64,000 nt of DNA from Streptomyces angustmyceticus (GCF_019933235.1 NZ_CP082945.1:5493501-5557500), one strand, 5' to 3'. Shown: positions 43,821-54,978, counted from the first letter of the stretch. A program made the numbers and translations. Notes: generated by a model from the letters alone, not told the origin.

Positions 43821-44402
43821 TCACCGGGGTTCGCGGAACGTGAGGCCGAGGTGGCGCTGGAGCCCCGCGCGCTGCTCGGCCGTGGCCAGGACCACGATGT
43901 CGTCGTTGCCGCCGAAGGGGTTCTCCCTGCTGTTGTCGACGCAGCGGAAGGACCGGGGATCGTCGTCGGGGCTGAGCGCCTCGACGGCGGCCCGGGCCGC
44001 GTCCATGTCGAGGTAGTCGTTCGACTCCTGCTCGATGAGGAACGAGAGTTCCTCGCCGTTGCGCGTGAAGTACAGCGTTCCGCGGCCGGCCTCCGCGTCG
44101 TCCGTGTCCTCCCTGTCGAAGCGGAAGGCGCCGACGGTGACCTTCCCTCCGGTGAGGGCCGCGGCTTCTTCCAGGAGCCAGGGGTAGTGCGAGTCGGCGG
44201 AGTCGACGTCGTCGGCGTGGATGCTGACGGCCACGCCGAAGGCTTCGAGGGCACTGGCGATGTGCTGCCGCAGGGGCAGCGCGCCGTGTGCGCGGTCGCC
44301 GAAGCTGGCCACGACGTCGCGCGCGGTCTCCCGGGTGATCATGCCGAGGCCGGTGAGGACCTCGGCCACCCGTAGGTACGTGATGGTGGGAGGTGTCGCC
44401 AT
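43821..44402 (-). CDS. Hypothetical protein
   Basis: 193 residues from the ATG at 44402, which has GGGAGGA about 8 nt upstream. No signal peptide or membrane segment is present. The sequence is acidic (for example ADDVDSADSHYP and DREDTDDAEAGRG), and SFLIEQESNDYLDMDAARAAVEAL may form a helix near 130-155. I recognise no family. Size, acidity and isolation recall immunity or stress-adaptor proteins but nothing supports that directly. It is convergent with the XRE gene (39 bp between stops) and lies 103 bp downstream of the DHA2 pump gene at 44506. Confidence 0.6.
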   Translation of the reverse strand: MATPPTITYLRVAEVLTGLGMITRETARDVVASFGDRAHGALPLRQHIASALEAFGVAVSIHADDVDSADSHYPWLLEEAAALTGGKVTVGAFRFDREDTDDAEAGRGTLYFTRNGEELSFLIEQESNDYLDMDAARAAVEALSPDDDPRSFRCVDNSRENPFGGNDDIVVLATAEQRAGLQRHLGLTFREPR

Positions 44403-44505
44403 GGGGTGATCCTCCCAGCCGGAGATCATTCCCGGGCGGTCTTCGATCAAGCTGCCGCACGAAGCGGCCGGTCTCCGCCCGCGCGGCCCGGTCCGCCCCT
44501 ACGGC

Positions 44506-45960
44506 CTACGACCGCGCGTCCGCCGCCCGCTGCCCCCGGGGCTCGTCGTCGAACAGCGTCGCCGTGCGGGCGGCCGTCGCCTTCGCCCAGCGGCCGGTCG
44601 TCAGGGCGCCGAGCAGCAGAACGGCCGCGCCGCAGCCGGCGATGATCCACCACGCCGGGCGGGCGGCCGCGACGAAGGCGCCCGCGCCGGCGGCGGCGTG
44701 TGCCCCGCCCGCCAGCACGGCGCCGATCACCGCGACGCCCAATGACTGCCCGACCTGCCGGCTGGTGGAGGCCACGGCGGCGGCCACCCCGGCCTGGGCG
44801 CGGGGCATCCCGGACACCGCGGTGTTGGTGATCGGCGCGTTGACCAGGCCGAACCCGATGCCGAAGAGGACATACCCGGTGAACAGCAGCGGGTTCGTGG
44901 CCTGGGCGTCGAACGCCGCGAAGAGCAGCCCGCTCGCCCCCATCGCCGTCCCCGCCAGAAGCAGCGGCAGCCGGGGGCCCCGGTTGCCGACCAGCCGCCC
45001 CGAAACCGGCGCGAAGACCAGCGTCATCCCGGCCATGGGCAGCATGTAGAGACCGGCGGCCAGAGCGGACAGGCCACGGATGTTCTGCAGGTACAGCGTG
45101 TTGATGAAGAGGAAGCCGGCGAGCGCGGCGAAGGCGCACACCGCCACGACGGTGGCCCCGCTGAACGGTGCGCTGTGGAAGAACCGCAGGTCGATGAGGG
45201 GTTCCGGGCGGCGTCGCTCGTAGGCGACCAGCGCGGCCAGGGACACCAGCGCGACCAGCACGAACGCCAGGATCTCGGGGGACGTCCAGCCGGCGCCCGG
45301 GGCCTCGATGATCGCGTACGTCAGCGAGCCGAGCAGCGCGATCACCAGCAGCTGGCCGACCGGGTCGACGCGGCGCGGGCGCGGCGCCCGGGACTCCGGG
45401 ACGTAGCGCAGGGTCAGGAAGAACGCGAGCGCGCCGATCGGGACGTTGATCCAGAAGATCGACCGCCAGCCGACGCTCTGCACCAGCAGCCCGCCGATCA
45501 CCGGCCCGGCCGCCATGCTGATGCCGACGACCCCGCCCCACACCCCGATCGCCCGCGCCCGCTCGCGCGGTTCGGTGAAGGTGTTGGTGATGATCGACAT
45601 GGCGACGGGGTTGAGCATCGAGCCGCCGACGGCCTGCACCATCCGGAAGACCACCAGCCACTCCAGGCCGGGAGCCAGGCTGCACAGCAGCGAGCCGACG
45701 GCGAAGACCACCAGGCCGACCAGGAAGATCCGCCGCCGGCCGAGCCGGTCGGCGGTGGAGCCGGCCAGCATCAGCAGCGACGCCAGGACCAGGGTGTAGG
45801 CGTCGATCGTCCACTGCATGCCGGAGACCGAGGCGTGCAGCTCGTGCTGGATGGACGGCAGGGCGACGTTGAGGATGGTGTTGTCGAGGCTGACGATCAG
45901 CAGGCTCATGCAGCAGATCGCCAGCACCAGGAGACGCCGTCGACGGCTGAGCTCAGGCAT
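44506..45960 (-). CDS. MFS multidrug efflux transporter (DHA2, EmrB/QacA type)
   Basis: 484 residues with about 14 hydrophobic segments. MFS motif A is GSTADRLGRRRIFLVGL near residues 67-83; the DHA2 start SLDNTILNVALPSIQ is near 24-38 and motif C-like GPVIGGLLVQSVGWRSIFWIN near 149-170. It probably exports drugs or secondary metabolites by proton antiport. It is divergent from dusB (149 bp between starts). No regulator is adjacent. It is distinct in sequence from the DHA2 pump at 41242-42759. Confidence 0.88.
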   Translation of the reverse strand: MPELSRRRRLLVLAICCMSLLIVSLDNTILNVALPSIQHELHASVSGMQWTIDAYTLVLASLLMLAGSTADRLGRRRIFLVGLVVFAVGSLLCSLAPGLEWLVVFRMVQAVGGSMLNPVAMSIITNTFTEPRERARAIGVWGGVVGISMAAGPVIGGLLVQSVGWRSIFWINVPIGALAFFLTLRYVPESRAPRPRRVDPVGQLLVIALLGSLTYAIIEAPGAGWTSPEILAFVLVALVSLAALVAYERRRPEPLIDLRFFHSAPFSGATVVAVCAFAALAGFLFINTLYLQNIRGLSALAAGLYMLPMAGMTLVFAPVSGRLVGNRGPRLPLLLAGTAMGASGLLFAAFDAQATNPLLFTGYVLFGIGFGLVNAPITNTAVSGMPRAQAGVAAAVASTSRQVGQSLGVAVIGAVLAGGAHAAAGAGAFVAAARPAWWIIAGCGAAVLLLGALTTGRWAKATAARTATLFDDEPRGQRAADARS

Positions 45961-46109
45961 GGTTGAACGCTACAACGATCCCGTGCCGGTGGCCCTGGCG
46001 GGGCCGCTCGCGCGGTGCGGGACAATGGGAGACCGCAGCGGCCGGCCGCCCGTGAGCGCCGCGCCCGCCCGGTCGAAGGAAGCCGAAGAAAGCCGAAGGT
46101 ATCGCCGTC

Positions 46110-47258
46110 ATGACTCTGCTGCAGATCGGTCCGCACGCGGTGCAGCCGCCCGTGGTCCTCGCGCCCATGGCCGGGATCACCAATGCCCCGTTCCGGACGC
46201 TGTGCCGGGAGTTCAGCGGCGGCAAGGGCCTGTTCGTCAGCGAGATGATCACGACGCGGGCGCTGGTCGAGCGCAACGAGAAGACCATGCAGCTGATCCA
46301 CTTCGACGCGACCGAGAAGCCGCGCTCGATCCAGCTCTACGGCGTCGACCCGGACACCGTCGGCAAGGCCGCCCGCATGATCGCGGAAGAGGACCTCGCT
46401 GACCACATCGACCTGAACTTCGGCTGCCCGGTCCCGAAGGTGACCCGCAAGGGCGGCGGCTCGGCGCTGCCGTACAAGCGGAACCTGCTGCGCGCGATCC
46501 TGCGCGAGGCGGTGGCGAACGCCGGGTCGCTGCCGGTGACGATGAAGATGCGCAAGGGCATCGACGACGACCACATCACCTACCTGGACGCCGGACGGAC
46601 CGCCGCCGAGGAGGGCATCACCGCGATCGCCCTGCACGGCCGGACCGCGGCCCAGCACTACGGCGGCACCGCCGACTGGGACGCCATCGCCCGCCTCAAG
46701 GAGCACGTCCCGGAGATCCCGGTGCTCGGCAACGGCGACATCTGGTCGGCCGACGACGCCAAGCGGATGATGCGCGAGACCGGCTGCGACGGGGTGGTCG
46801 TGGGGCGCGGCTGCCTGGGGCGGCCGTGGCTGTTCGGCGACCTGGTCGCCGCCTTCGAGGGCACGGGAACCGGCGGTGACGGCTCCCAGGGGTACGCACA
46901 GCCCACGCTCAAGGAGGTCGCCGCGGTGATGCTGCGGCACGCCACCCTGCTCGGCGAGTGGATCGGCGACGAGAAGCGCGGAGTGATCGACTTCCGCAAG
47001 CACGTCGCCTGGTACACCAAGGGCTTCTCCATCGGCTCCGAGATGCGCCGCAGCCTCGCGGTGACCTCCTCGCTCGACGAGCTGGACGCGCTGCTGTCGG
47101 AGCTGGACCTCGACCAGCCGTGGCCGACGGGCGCGGACGGCCCCCGCGGCCGCACCTCAGGACGCAACCGCGTCGTCCTGCCGGACGGCTGGCTCGACGA
47201 CCCCTACGACTGCGCGGGCGTGGACGCGGACGCGGAGCTGGACACGTCGGGCGGCTGA
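46110..47258 (+). CDS. dusB: tRNA-dihydrouridine synthase B
   Basis: 382 residues. The FMN-binding TIM barrel starts with APMAGITNAPFR near residues 19-30. The catalytic Cys is in LNFGCPVPKVTRKGGGSA near 98-115, with substrate-contact residues in GRTAAQHYGGTADW near 172-185 and phosphate binding through GNGDI near 205-209. The C-terminal helical domain covers about 255-345. It reduces specific uridines in tRNA with NADPH. It is followed by a terminator, so it is probably monocistronic. Confidence 0.95.
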   Translation: MTLLQIGPHAVQPPVVLAPMAGITNAPFRTLCREFSGGKGLFVSEMITTRALVERNEKTMQLIHFDATEKPRSIQLYGVDPDTVGKAARMIAEEDLADHIDLNFGCPVPKVTRKGGGSALPYKRNLLRAILREAVANAGSLPVTMKMRKGIDDDHITYLDAGRTAAEEGITAIALHGRTAAQHYGGTADWDAIARLKEHVPEIPVLGNGDIWSADDAKRMMRETGCDGVVVGRGCLGRPWLFGDLVAAFEGTGTGGDGSQGYAQPTLKEVAAVMLRHATLLGEWIGDEKRGVIDFRKHVAWYTKGFSIGSEMRRSLAVTSSLDELDALLSELDLDQPWPTGADGPRGRTSGRNRVVLPDGWLDDPYDCAGVDADAELDTSGG

Positions 47259-47356
47259 GGCCGCGGCGGATTCCGAGACGGCAGCGCAGGGGGGGCACGG
47301 GCGAGCCGCCCGGGCTCCCCGTGGGTGCGGCGGGCGGGCGGTCCGTCGGCGTGTCG

Positions 47357-47399
47357 CGGTGACGAGCGCGGGCGAAGGGGCCGGCGCTCGTTACCGTTT
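47357..47399 (+). terminator. dusB terminator
   Basis: A 13-bp stem with one G-T pair, CGGTGACGAGCGC (47357-47369) with GCGCTCGTTACCG (47384-47396), followed by TTT. It lies about 100 nt after the dusB stop. Confidence 0.7.
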
Positions 47400-47540
47400 G
47401 AGTCCGTACGGGGTTGCGCGCGTACCGGACCGCCCGCGAGACGCGGGAGCGCCGCCGCGGCAGCCCGCGGACACCCGCACGGCCCGTGGCCCTCTCCGGC
47501 ACGTGGCGGGCGGGATCGCGGACGACGCTGAGGAGACGCC

Positions 47541-48167
47541 GTGGTGAGCGGCCACCGTTCCATCGACGACACCGAGAAGGCCGTCCGGGCCAAGCTCGGC
47601 GACACCCCGGTCCGCCACGAGCAGATGGCCGCGGTCGCGAACATCTACCGCGCCGCGGCCGCCGTACGCCAGCACTTCGAGAACTCCGTGCTGCGCGGCG
47701 CCGAGCTGACCTGGACCTCCTTCGTGGTGCTCTGGGTGGTGTGGATCGGGGGTGAGACGGAGACCCGCCGGGTCGCCGAGGAGGCCGGCATCTCCAAGGG
47801 CACGCTCACCGGCGTCGCCCGCACCCTCCAGGCCCGCGGCCTGATGGAGCGCAGGGTCCACCCGGCCGACGGGCGGCTCGCCCTGCTCGCGCTCACCCCC
47901 GAGGGCGAGCGGCTGATGAGCCGGGTCTTCCCGGAGTTCAACGCCGAAGAGGTCTTCGTCACCCAGGGCCTCAGCGACGACGAGGCGCTGGACCTCGCGG
48001 ACCTGCTGGGCCGGATCGTGGCGCAGGTCGAGACCCGCGGCGCGGACCGCCGCCTGGAACTGCTGGACGGCCACGACCCCCGCCCGCGCCGCAGCGGCCG
48101 CCGCGCCAGGACACCGCAGCCGACGGGGTCGGAGGGGCGGGACGTCACGGACGCCGCCTCGCCGTGA
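47541..48167 (+). CDS. MarR-family transcriptional regulator
   Basis: 208 residues from the GTG at 47541, with GAGGAG 6 nt upstream. The winged helix is near residues 50-125: LTWTSFVVLWVVW..., recognition helix ISKGTLTGVARTLQARGLMERR near 87-108, and the wing PADGRLALLALTPEG near 110-124. The C-terminal 40 residues are basic and Pro/Arg-rich. MarR proteins are dimeric repressors that release DNA on binding phenolic or oxidising ligands. The targets are unknown. Confidence 0.88.
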   Translation: MVSGHRSIDDTEKAVRAKLGDTPVRHEQMAAVANIYRAAAAVRQHFENSVLRGAELTWTSFVVLWVVWIGGETETRRVAEEAGISKGTLTGVARTLQARGLMERRVHPADGRLALLALTPEGERLMSRVFPEFNAEEVFVTQGLSDDEALDLADLLGRIVAQVETRGADRRLELLDGHDPRPRRSGRRARTPQPTGSEGRDVTDAASP

Positions 48168-48221
48168 GGGCTGCGGGACGGGCCGGAGCGGGGCCACGCG
48201 CTCGACGGGCGGTCGTCGGCC

Positions 48222-48479
48222 GTGTCGGCCTTGTCGGCCGAGCGGTATACGAACGTCGGAGGGCGACGTGGCCTTCCCGGCCCCCGGGAACTATGGCCTG
48301 ATCCTGACACGGAGGTGCGACGCCGCCCGGAGCCGTGGGTGGCCGGATTGTGGGTGGATCTTCCGGCTGTGCGGGAGAGGGTGCGCGTTCCGGTCGGCGC
48401 GACCCTCGCTCAGGGGGTGGAGCGAGTGCAGGAAGAGCCGTCGAGGAGGGTCCAAATGATGGAACCCGGTCACACATGA
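48222..48479 (+). CDS. Possible small ORF, doubtful
   Basis: An 85-codon frame from a GTG at 48222 to TGA at 48477-48479. The product (ending EEPSRRVQMMEPGHT) matches nothing I know, has mixed codon use with rarer codons such as CTA and TTG, and has no clear ribosome-binding site. Its end overlaps a strong RNA-like structure at 48458-48545. It may be only the upstream part of the noncoding region between the MarR gene and ppdK. Confidence 0.2.
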   Translation: MSALSAERYTNVGGRRGLPGPRELWPDPDTEVRRRPEPWVAGLWVDLPAVRERVRVPVGATLAQGVERVQEEPSRRVQMMEPGHT

Positions 48480-48545
48480 GCGCGTGATTCTCGCCACCCC
48501 TGATAGGGGCTGCGCTCAGATGAGCAGTGAGTGTGGGGTTCCATC
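48458..48545 (+). ncRNA. Candidate structured RNA element upstream of ppdK
   Basis: Four nested helices can form: GATGGAACCC (48458-48467) with GGGTTCCATC (48536-48545); CACAC (48471-48475) with GTGTG (48531-48535), separated from the first only by a 3-nt bulge; TGAGCGC (48477-48483) with GCGCTCA (48512-48518); and CCCC-TGATA-GGGG (48497-48509). An alternative hairpin GCTCA-GA-TGAGC (48514-48525) competes with the third helix. The strand is not determined by the sequence; I list plus because ppdK is downstream. It could equally be a relic of a small mobile element. Confidence 0.45.
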
Positions 48546-48553
48546 TCTCCAAT

Positions 48554-48642
48554 GGTGGCACCGGGTGCCACCGCTAGTGCGTTCGACTCTTGATGTCTTC
48601 CATTGCTCTGAGTGGCGTAACTGCGCAATTCGAGTGCGCAGT
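48554..48642. promoter_or_regulatory. Two perfect dyads in the ppdK upstream region
   Basis: GGTGGCACC-G-GGTGCCACC (48554-48572) is a perfect 19-bp palindrome. ACTGCGCA (48620-48627) and TGCGCAGT (48635-48642) are perfect 8-bp arms around a 7-nt AT-rich centre. The surrounding 48580-48750 is notably AT-rich for this genome, as expected for a promoter. The sites may be operators for ppdK or hairpins in its leader. Confidence 0.5.
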
Positions 48643-48811
48643 GTAATGATGCATTCAGGTAATGAAGTACCCGCCAAATACATGATCACTTTCGATCTGG
48701 TGGCGGACGACTGGTTACACGGGTATGTCGACCAAGTGGACGTACCCATACGCCTTCGATCTGGGTATGTTCCTCGCCGTCAGGGCAGCCCGTCGGCGAG
48801 GAGTCAGTGCC

Positions 48812-51547
<2,736 letters not shown>

Positions 51548-51581
51548 CCGCGCCGGGGCCGGTCCTCACCGCCGGCCCCAC

Positions 51582-51616
51582 CGGTCACCGCGGGCGCCGA
51601 GCGCGCCCGCGGTGAC
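51582..51616 (+). terminator. ppdK terminator
   Basis: A perfect 15-bp stem GGTCACCGCGGGCGC (51582-51596) with GCGCCCGCGGTGACC (51602-51616) and a 5-nt loop, 35 nt after the ppdK stop. Confidence 0.85.
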
Positions 51617-51689
51617 CTGAAACCACCACCGGAGCCGGCGGTACGGGGCCAACCCTCAGCCTCCCGGCTTGTCGGCTCCGGAACCCCGA

Positions 51690-51724
51690 CGAGGGCGGCA
51701 CCTGTGCGGAGGTGCCGCCCTCGG
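51690..51724 (+). repeat. Duplicated hairpin element, copy 1
   Basis: The stem GAGGGCGGCACCT (51692-51704) with AGGTGCCGCCCTC (51711-51723) has the loop GTGCGG and is followed by GGTCTTT. The 35-nt sequence at 51690-51724 is identical to 53483-53517. It can act as a second terminator for ppdK. In the rest of the gap to 52046 I see only a CCTATG/CATAGG inverted repeat (51955-51971), probably near the promoter of the next gene. Confidence 0.8.
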
Positions 51725-52046
51725 TCTTTGGCCGGCCCCTGTGCTCCTGCCGGTCCGGGGTGACGCAACGCCCCACCGGTGTCGTGCAGTTGAAGGGCGG
51801 TCGCGGCCGGGCGAAGGGTGGCCGTCGGGACCCGTTGGCTAGATCACAGAAATGCCCGCGGCAAAGAGGGCAACTGCTCGGTATTGCCCCGATTTGCGCG
51901 CCGGGAGACGCGGTCGCGGGGCGCATGTGCCCAGTAATTTCCTGGCCCTTAAACCCTATGCCGGTCATAGGATCCCAGGCATCCCGCACGCCTGAGCGCC
52001 ACGCCCACGCGGCGGGTTCCCTTCTCTGACCAGGAAAAGGTCTCCA

Positions 52047-53339
52047 GTGAACCTTCGCCGTACCCTCGCGACCGCCGCTGTCGCCGCCGTGACCGCGCCC
52101 GCGGTCCTGCTCTCCGCGGGCGCTGCCTCCGCCGCCCCGAAGACCCCGGCGCAGACGCAGCAGAAGCCGACCTACGCGGAACTGAAGAAGGCCGCCGACG
52201 ACGCGAAGAAGGCGTACGAGGACGCGGTTGCCGCCGAGCAGGCCGGCCGCGAGAAGATCGACGCCACCATGGCCGCCCTGGACAAGGACTCCCACCCGCT
52301 CAAGGCGGCCGTCCTCGCCGCGGACCGGGCGGCCAAGGCCGCCGCCGCCGACAAGACCGCCGCCGACAAGGCCGTCACGGACGCCAGGGCCGCACTGGAC
52401 GGGGCCGCGGACGAGGCCGGGAAGGCCAAGGCCCAGGAGGCGCTCGACGCCGCCGAGGCCCGCGCCAGGACCGCCGCCGAGGCGGAGACGAACGCGGACG
52501 CCGAGCGCAGGACGGCCCAGGACGCCTGGGACGACGCCCGGGTCGCGGCGCTGCGGGAGTGGAACAAGGTCCGCAACGCCTCGGCCGACGCCCGCAAGGC
52601 CAAGGACGCGGCCGACCGGGCGCTCGCCGCTGCCACCGACTGCGTACGCGTGCCGGGCCTGACCGTCCTCGCCAACCGCCTGCCCTCGAAGGCGGTCGCC
52701 GGGACCACGGTCGACTTCTCCTTCACGGTGGCCAACGCCACCGACCGCACGCTGAACGTGGACCCGCTGGTGTTCTTCCGCCTGAACTCCACCGACCAGG
52801 AGCAGCACTTCATGAAGGTGCGGTGGGCCGACGGCTCCGGCTGGCACGACCTGGACCCCAACAGCCCCTCCCACCTCGCCGGCGTCAAGGACATGGAGCC
52901 CGGCGCCCGCACCGATGTGAAGATGCGGATGACGCTCGAAGCGGCCGCCCCGGCCATCGACGGCTTCGCCCTCTTCGCGGGAGACGCCTCCGACGCGTAC
53001 AACCCGTGCGTTCTCGGCCCCATGAAGCGCTATGACTTCACGGTGCTCCCGGCCGGCAGCAAGCCCGGCACGGCCGGCGAGGCGAAGCCCGGCAAGGTCG
53101 AGGACAAGGACCGCCCGAAGCCGAAGCCGAAGGCGGCCGCGCAGGCCGCTTCCGCCACCTCCGCCGACCCCACCTCCGCCGCGCAGCCGGCGTCGGCCGT
53201 CACCGGTGGCAGCCTCGCCACCACCGGTGCGGCGCCCGCCGCGCCGCGGCTCGCCCTCGCCGGCGGCGGCGCCGTGCTGCTGGGCACCGGAGCGGTCTTC
53301 GCCGTGCGCCGTCGGCGCGGGGTCCGCGGCACCCACTGA
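52047..53339 (+). CDS. Sortase-anchored coiled-coil surface protein (LATTG)
   Basis: 430 residues from the GTG at 52047. A Sec signal peptide ends ASAAPKT near residue 30. From about 42 to 200 the sequence is a long Ala/Lys/Glu/Asp-rich helix (for example ADKAVTDARAALDGAADEAGK), probably a coiled coil. A compact beta-rich domain follows (about 205-335, starting DCVRVPGLTVLANRLP) with an Ala/Pro/Lys-rich stalk. The C-terminus has the sorting signal LATTG near 391-395, a hydrophobic segment and RRRRG. LAxTG is the class E sortase signal of Streptomyces, so the protein is covalently attached to peptidoglycan. The function is unknown. Confidence 0.85.
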   Translation: MNLRRTLATAAVAAVTAPAVLLSAGAASAAPKTPAQTQQKPTYAELKKAADDAKKAYEDAVAAEQAGREKIDATMAALDKDSHPLKAAVLAADRAAKAAAADKTAADKAVTDARAALDGAADEAGKAKAQEALDAAEARARTAAEAETNADAERRTAQDAWDDARVAALREWNKVRNASADARKAKDAADRALAAATDCVRVPGLTVLANRLPSKAVAGTTVDFSFTVANATDRTLNVDPLVFFRLNSTDQEQHFMKVRWADGSGWHDLDPNSPSHLAGVKDMEPGARTDVKMRMTLEAAAPAIDGFALFAGDASDAYNPCVLGPMKRYDFTVLPAGSKPGTAGEAKPGKVEDKDRPKPKPKAAAQAASATSADPTSAAQPASAVTGGSLATTGAAPAAPRLALAGGGAVLLGTGAVFAVRRRRGVRGTH

Positions 53340-53354
53340 CCCCAGGCACCGAAG

Positions 53355-53387
53355 CGGGCCCGCATCCGAGCGAGGGATGCGGGCCCG
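53355..53387 (+). terminator. Terminator of the LATTG protein gene
   Basis: A perfect 13-bp stem CGGGCCCGCATCC (53355-53367) with GGATGCGGGCCCG (53375-53387) and a 7-nt loop, 15 nt after the stop. Confidence 0.85.
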
Positions 53388-53482
53388 TCCGTACGCGGTC
53401 CCAGTGGTGTGCCGCCGCAGTGCCCACGGGCTCCGCGGCGCCCACGGCCCCCCGCGGTTCGGGTTTTTCTCAGGTCAGGGGA

Positions 53483-53517
53483 ACGAGGGCGGCACCTGTG
53501 CGGAGGTGCCGCCCTCG
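53483..53517 (+). repeat. Duplicated hairpin element, copy 2
   Basis: Identical over 35 nt to 51690-51724, including the 6-nt loop, and followed by CTTTCT. It lies 144 nt past the stop of the LATTG gene, so the two copies bracket that gene. The rest of 53340-53802 holds the gene's own terminator and an AT-richer stretch near 53660-53760 that probably carries the promoter of the next gene. Confidence 0.8.
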
Positions 53518-53802
53518 CTTTCTCCGGACTCCCCCCTCGGGAGCTGCCGCCACCCCGGTCGGCGCGGGAAGGCGGCCTTCAGCGGGGCTGGCGAGCGGCC
53601 GGGTGGTTGCCCATCACCCCCCACGGGATCGAGCAACCCGGTCCGTTCGCGCCGCCGCCGAATTGAGTACAAGCTTTCCTCTGACCTGCCCCGTCGCGCG
53701 ACCACTTTCAAGTCTGGCCAAAAGGGCATGGTGACCGCGCGTGTTGGCGTGCATACTCAGGCGTGCCGGGGGCCGACGGAGCAAACACAGGGGTGGGGTT
53801 CG

Positions 53803-54804
53803 GTGTTACGCGTCCATTTCAGTGGACTCGATCTGGCCCGCGTGCGCATTGCGGCACGCCCGGACGCACTGTGGGAGACCGTCTTAAGCTTTCACCGCCT
53901 GCGCGACCGCCGGGACGATTCGGCGTTCGGCAAATGGCGATCGGAAACGCGCGGAAAGTTGAATGGCGAAGCGCGACTGCTGGCGCCGCTCGTGCCCACC
54001 CGCGGGTATTTTCCCGATTTCCTGACGCCCGCCGAAGGGCTCCTCGGCATGACCGACGCGCTCGCCGCGCTGCGCGAGACGCCCGCCGCCCGGCTGCACG
54101 AGGAACTCGCCCGGCTCTCCACGGCCACCCGCCCGTTCCCGTCGTGGATACGGGAGATGGCCGAGGGTGACACCCGTGCCCTCGGCCGGCTGGCCGGCAT
54201 CCTCCAGCGCTACTACGAGGTGGCCGTCGCCCCGTACTGGCCGCGCGTCCAGAGCCGCATCGAGGCCGACCGGGCCGCCCGCGGCAGGGCGCTGCTCGAC
54301 GGCGGCGCGGACCGGCTGCTGGCCTCGCTCCCGCCGATGATGCGCTGGCGCCCGCCCGTTCTGGAGGCCGACTATCCGGTGGACCGCGACCTCCACCTCG
54401 GCGGCCGGGGGCTGTTGCTGCTGCCGTCGTACTTCTGCCGCCGCACCCCGGTCACCTTCCACAACACGGATCTGACGCCGGTGCTGGTCTACCCCGTGGA
54501 ACACCACACGCCGCGGCTGACCCCGCAGGTCCCGCCGGAACGTTCCCTCGGCCGGCTGGTCGGCCAGACCCGCTCCGCGATACTCCAGGGCATCGGCGTC
54601 GGCTGCACCACCAGCGAACTCGCCCGCCGCGCCGATGTGTCGCTGGCCTCCGCCAGCCAGCACGCGACGGTGCTCCGCGACGCCGGCCTGCTGGTCACCC
54701 TGCGGCAGGGCAACGCGGTGCTGCACACCCTCACCCCGCTGGGCGCGGCCCTGCTGCGCGGCGCCCGCCCGGCGGAGGCGGCGACGTACGAACGGCTGGC
54801 GTGA
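53803..54804 (+). CDS. ArsR-like HTH regulator with a TTA second codon
   Basis: 333 residues from the GTG at 53803. A long N-terminal region (LRVHFSGLDLARVRIAARPDALWETVLS...) is shared by large Streptomyces ArsR-type regulators. The winged helix is at the C-terminus: TRSAILQGIGVGCTTSELARRADVSLASASQHATVLRDAGLL near residues 256-297. The second codon is TTA, which in Streptomyces is read only by the bldA tRNA, so translation should depend on developmental stage. There are no metal-binding cysteines of the ArsR type. The target is unknown. Confidence 0.8.
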   Translation: MLRVHFSGLDLARVRIAARPDALWETVLSFHRLRDRRDDSAFGKWRSETRGKLNGEARLLAPLVPTRGYFPDFLTPAEGLLGMTDALAALRETPAARLHEELARLSTATRPFPSWIREMAEGDTRALGRLAGILQRYYEVAVAPYWPRVQSRIEADRAARGRALLDGGADRLLASLPPMMRWRPPVLEADYPVDRDLHLGGRGLLLLPSYFCRRTPVTFHNTDLTPVLVYPVEHHTPRLTPQVPPERSLGRLVGQTRSAILQGIGVGCTTSELARRADVSLASASQHATVLRDAGLLVTLRQGNAVLHTLTPLGAALLRGARPAEAATYERLA

Positions 54805-54978
54805 GCGCCACCGGGGACGTCTCCGGGCGCGCGGGGTGCTTCGGGCCGCGTGTCGGGGGTGGCCCGGGTGCGGGGGTCGGTCTGCCGTCCTCCGGGGACG
54901 TCCGGACGCTGTCCCGGGACGTCCCCGTGCCCGCCCGATACGTCCCGACGGGCGCCGGCTGCGCGGGGCGGCCATCCG

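Noticed and set aside
48222..48479. 85-codon ORF between the MarR gene and ppdK as a real gene
   Set aside because: No RBS, mixed codon use, no recognisable features and overlap with the structured element; kept only as a low-confidence entry.
48725..48811. An in-frame upstream ATG that would extend PPDK by 29 residues
   Set aside because: The added residues do not resemble PPDK N-termini, no ribosome-binding site precedes the ATG, and the GTG at 48812 has GAGGAG at ideal spacing.
53032..53802. Upstream in-frame extension of the ArsR-type regulator through the end of the LATTG gene
   Set aside because: It overlaps a well-supported gene and two hairpins, and the translation is low-complexity; homologous N-termini begin at LRVHF.
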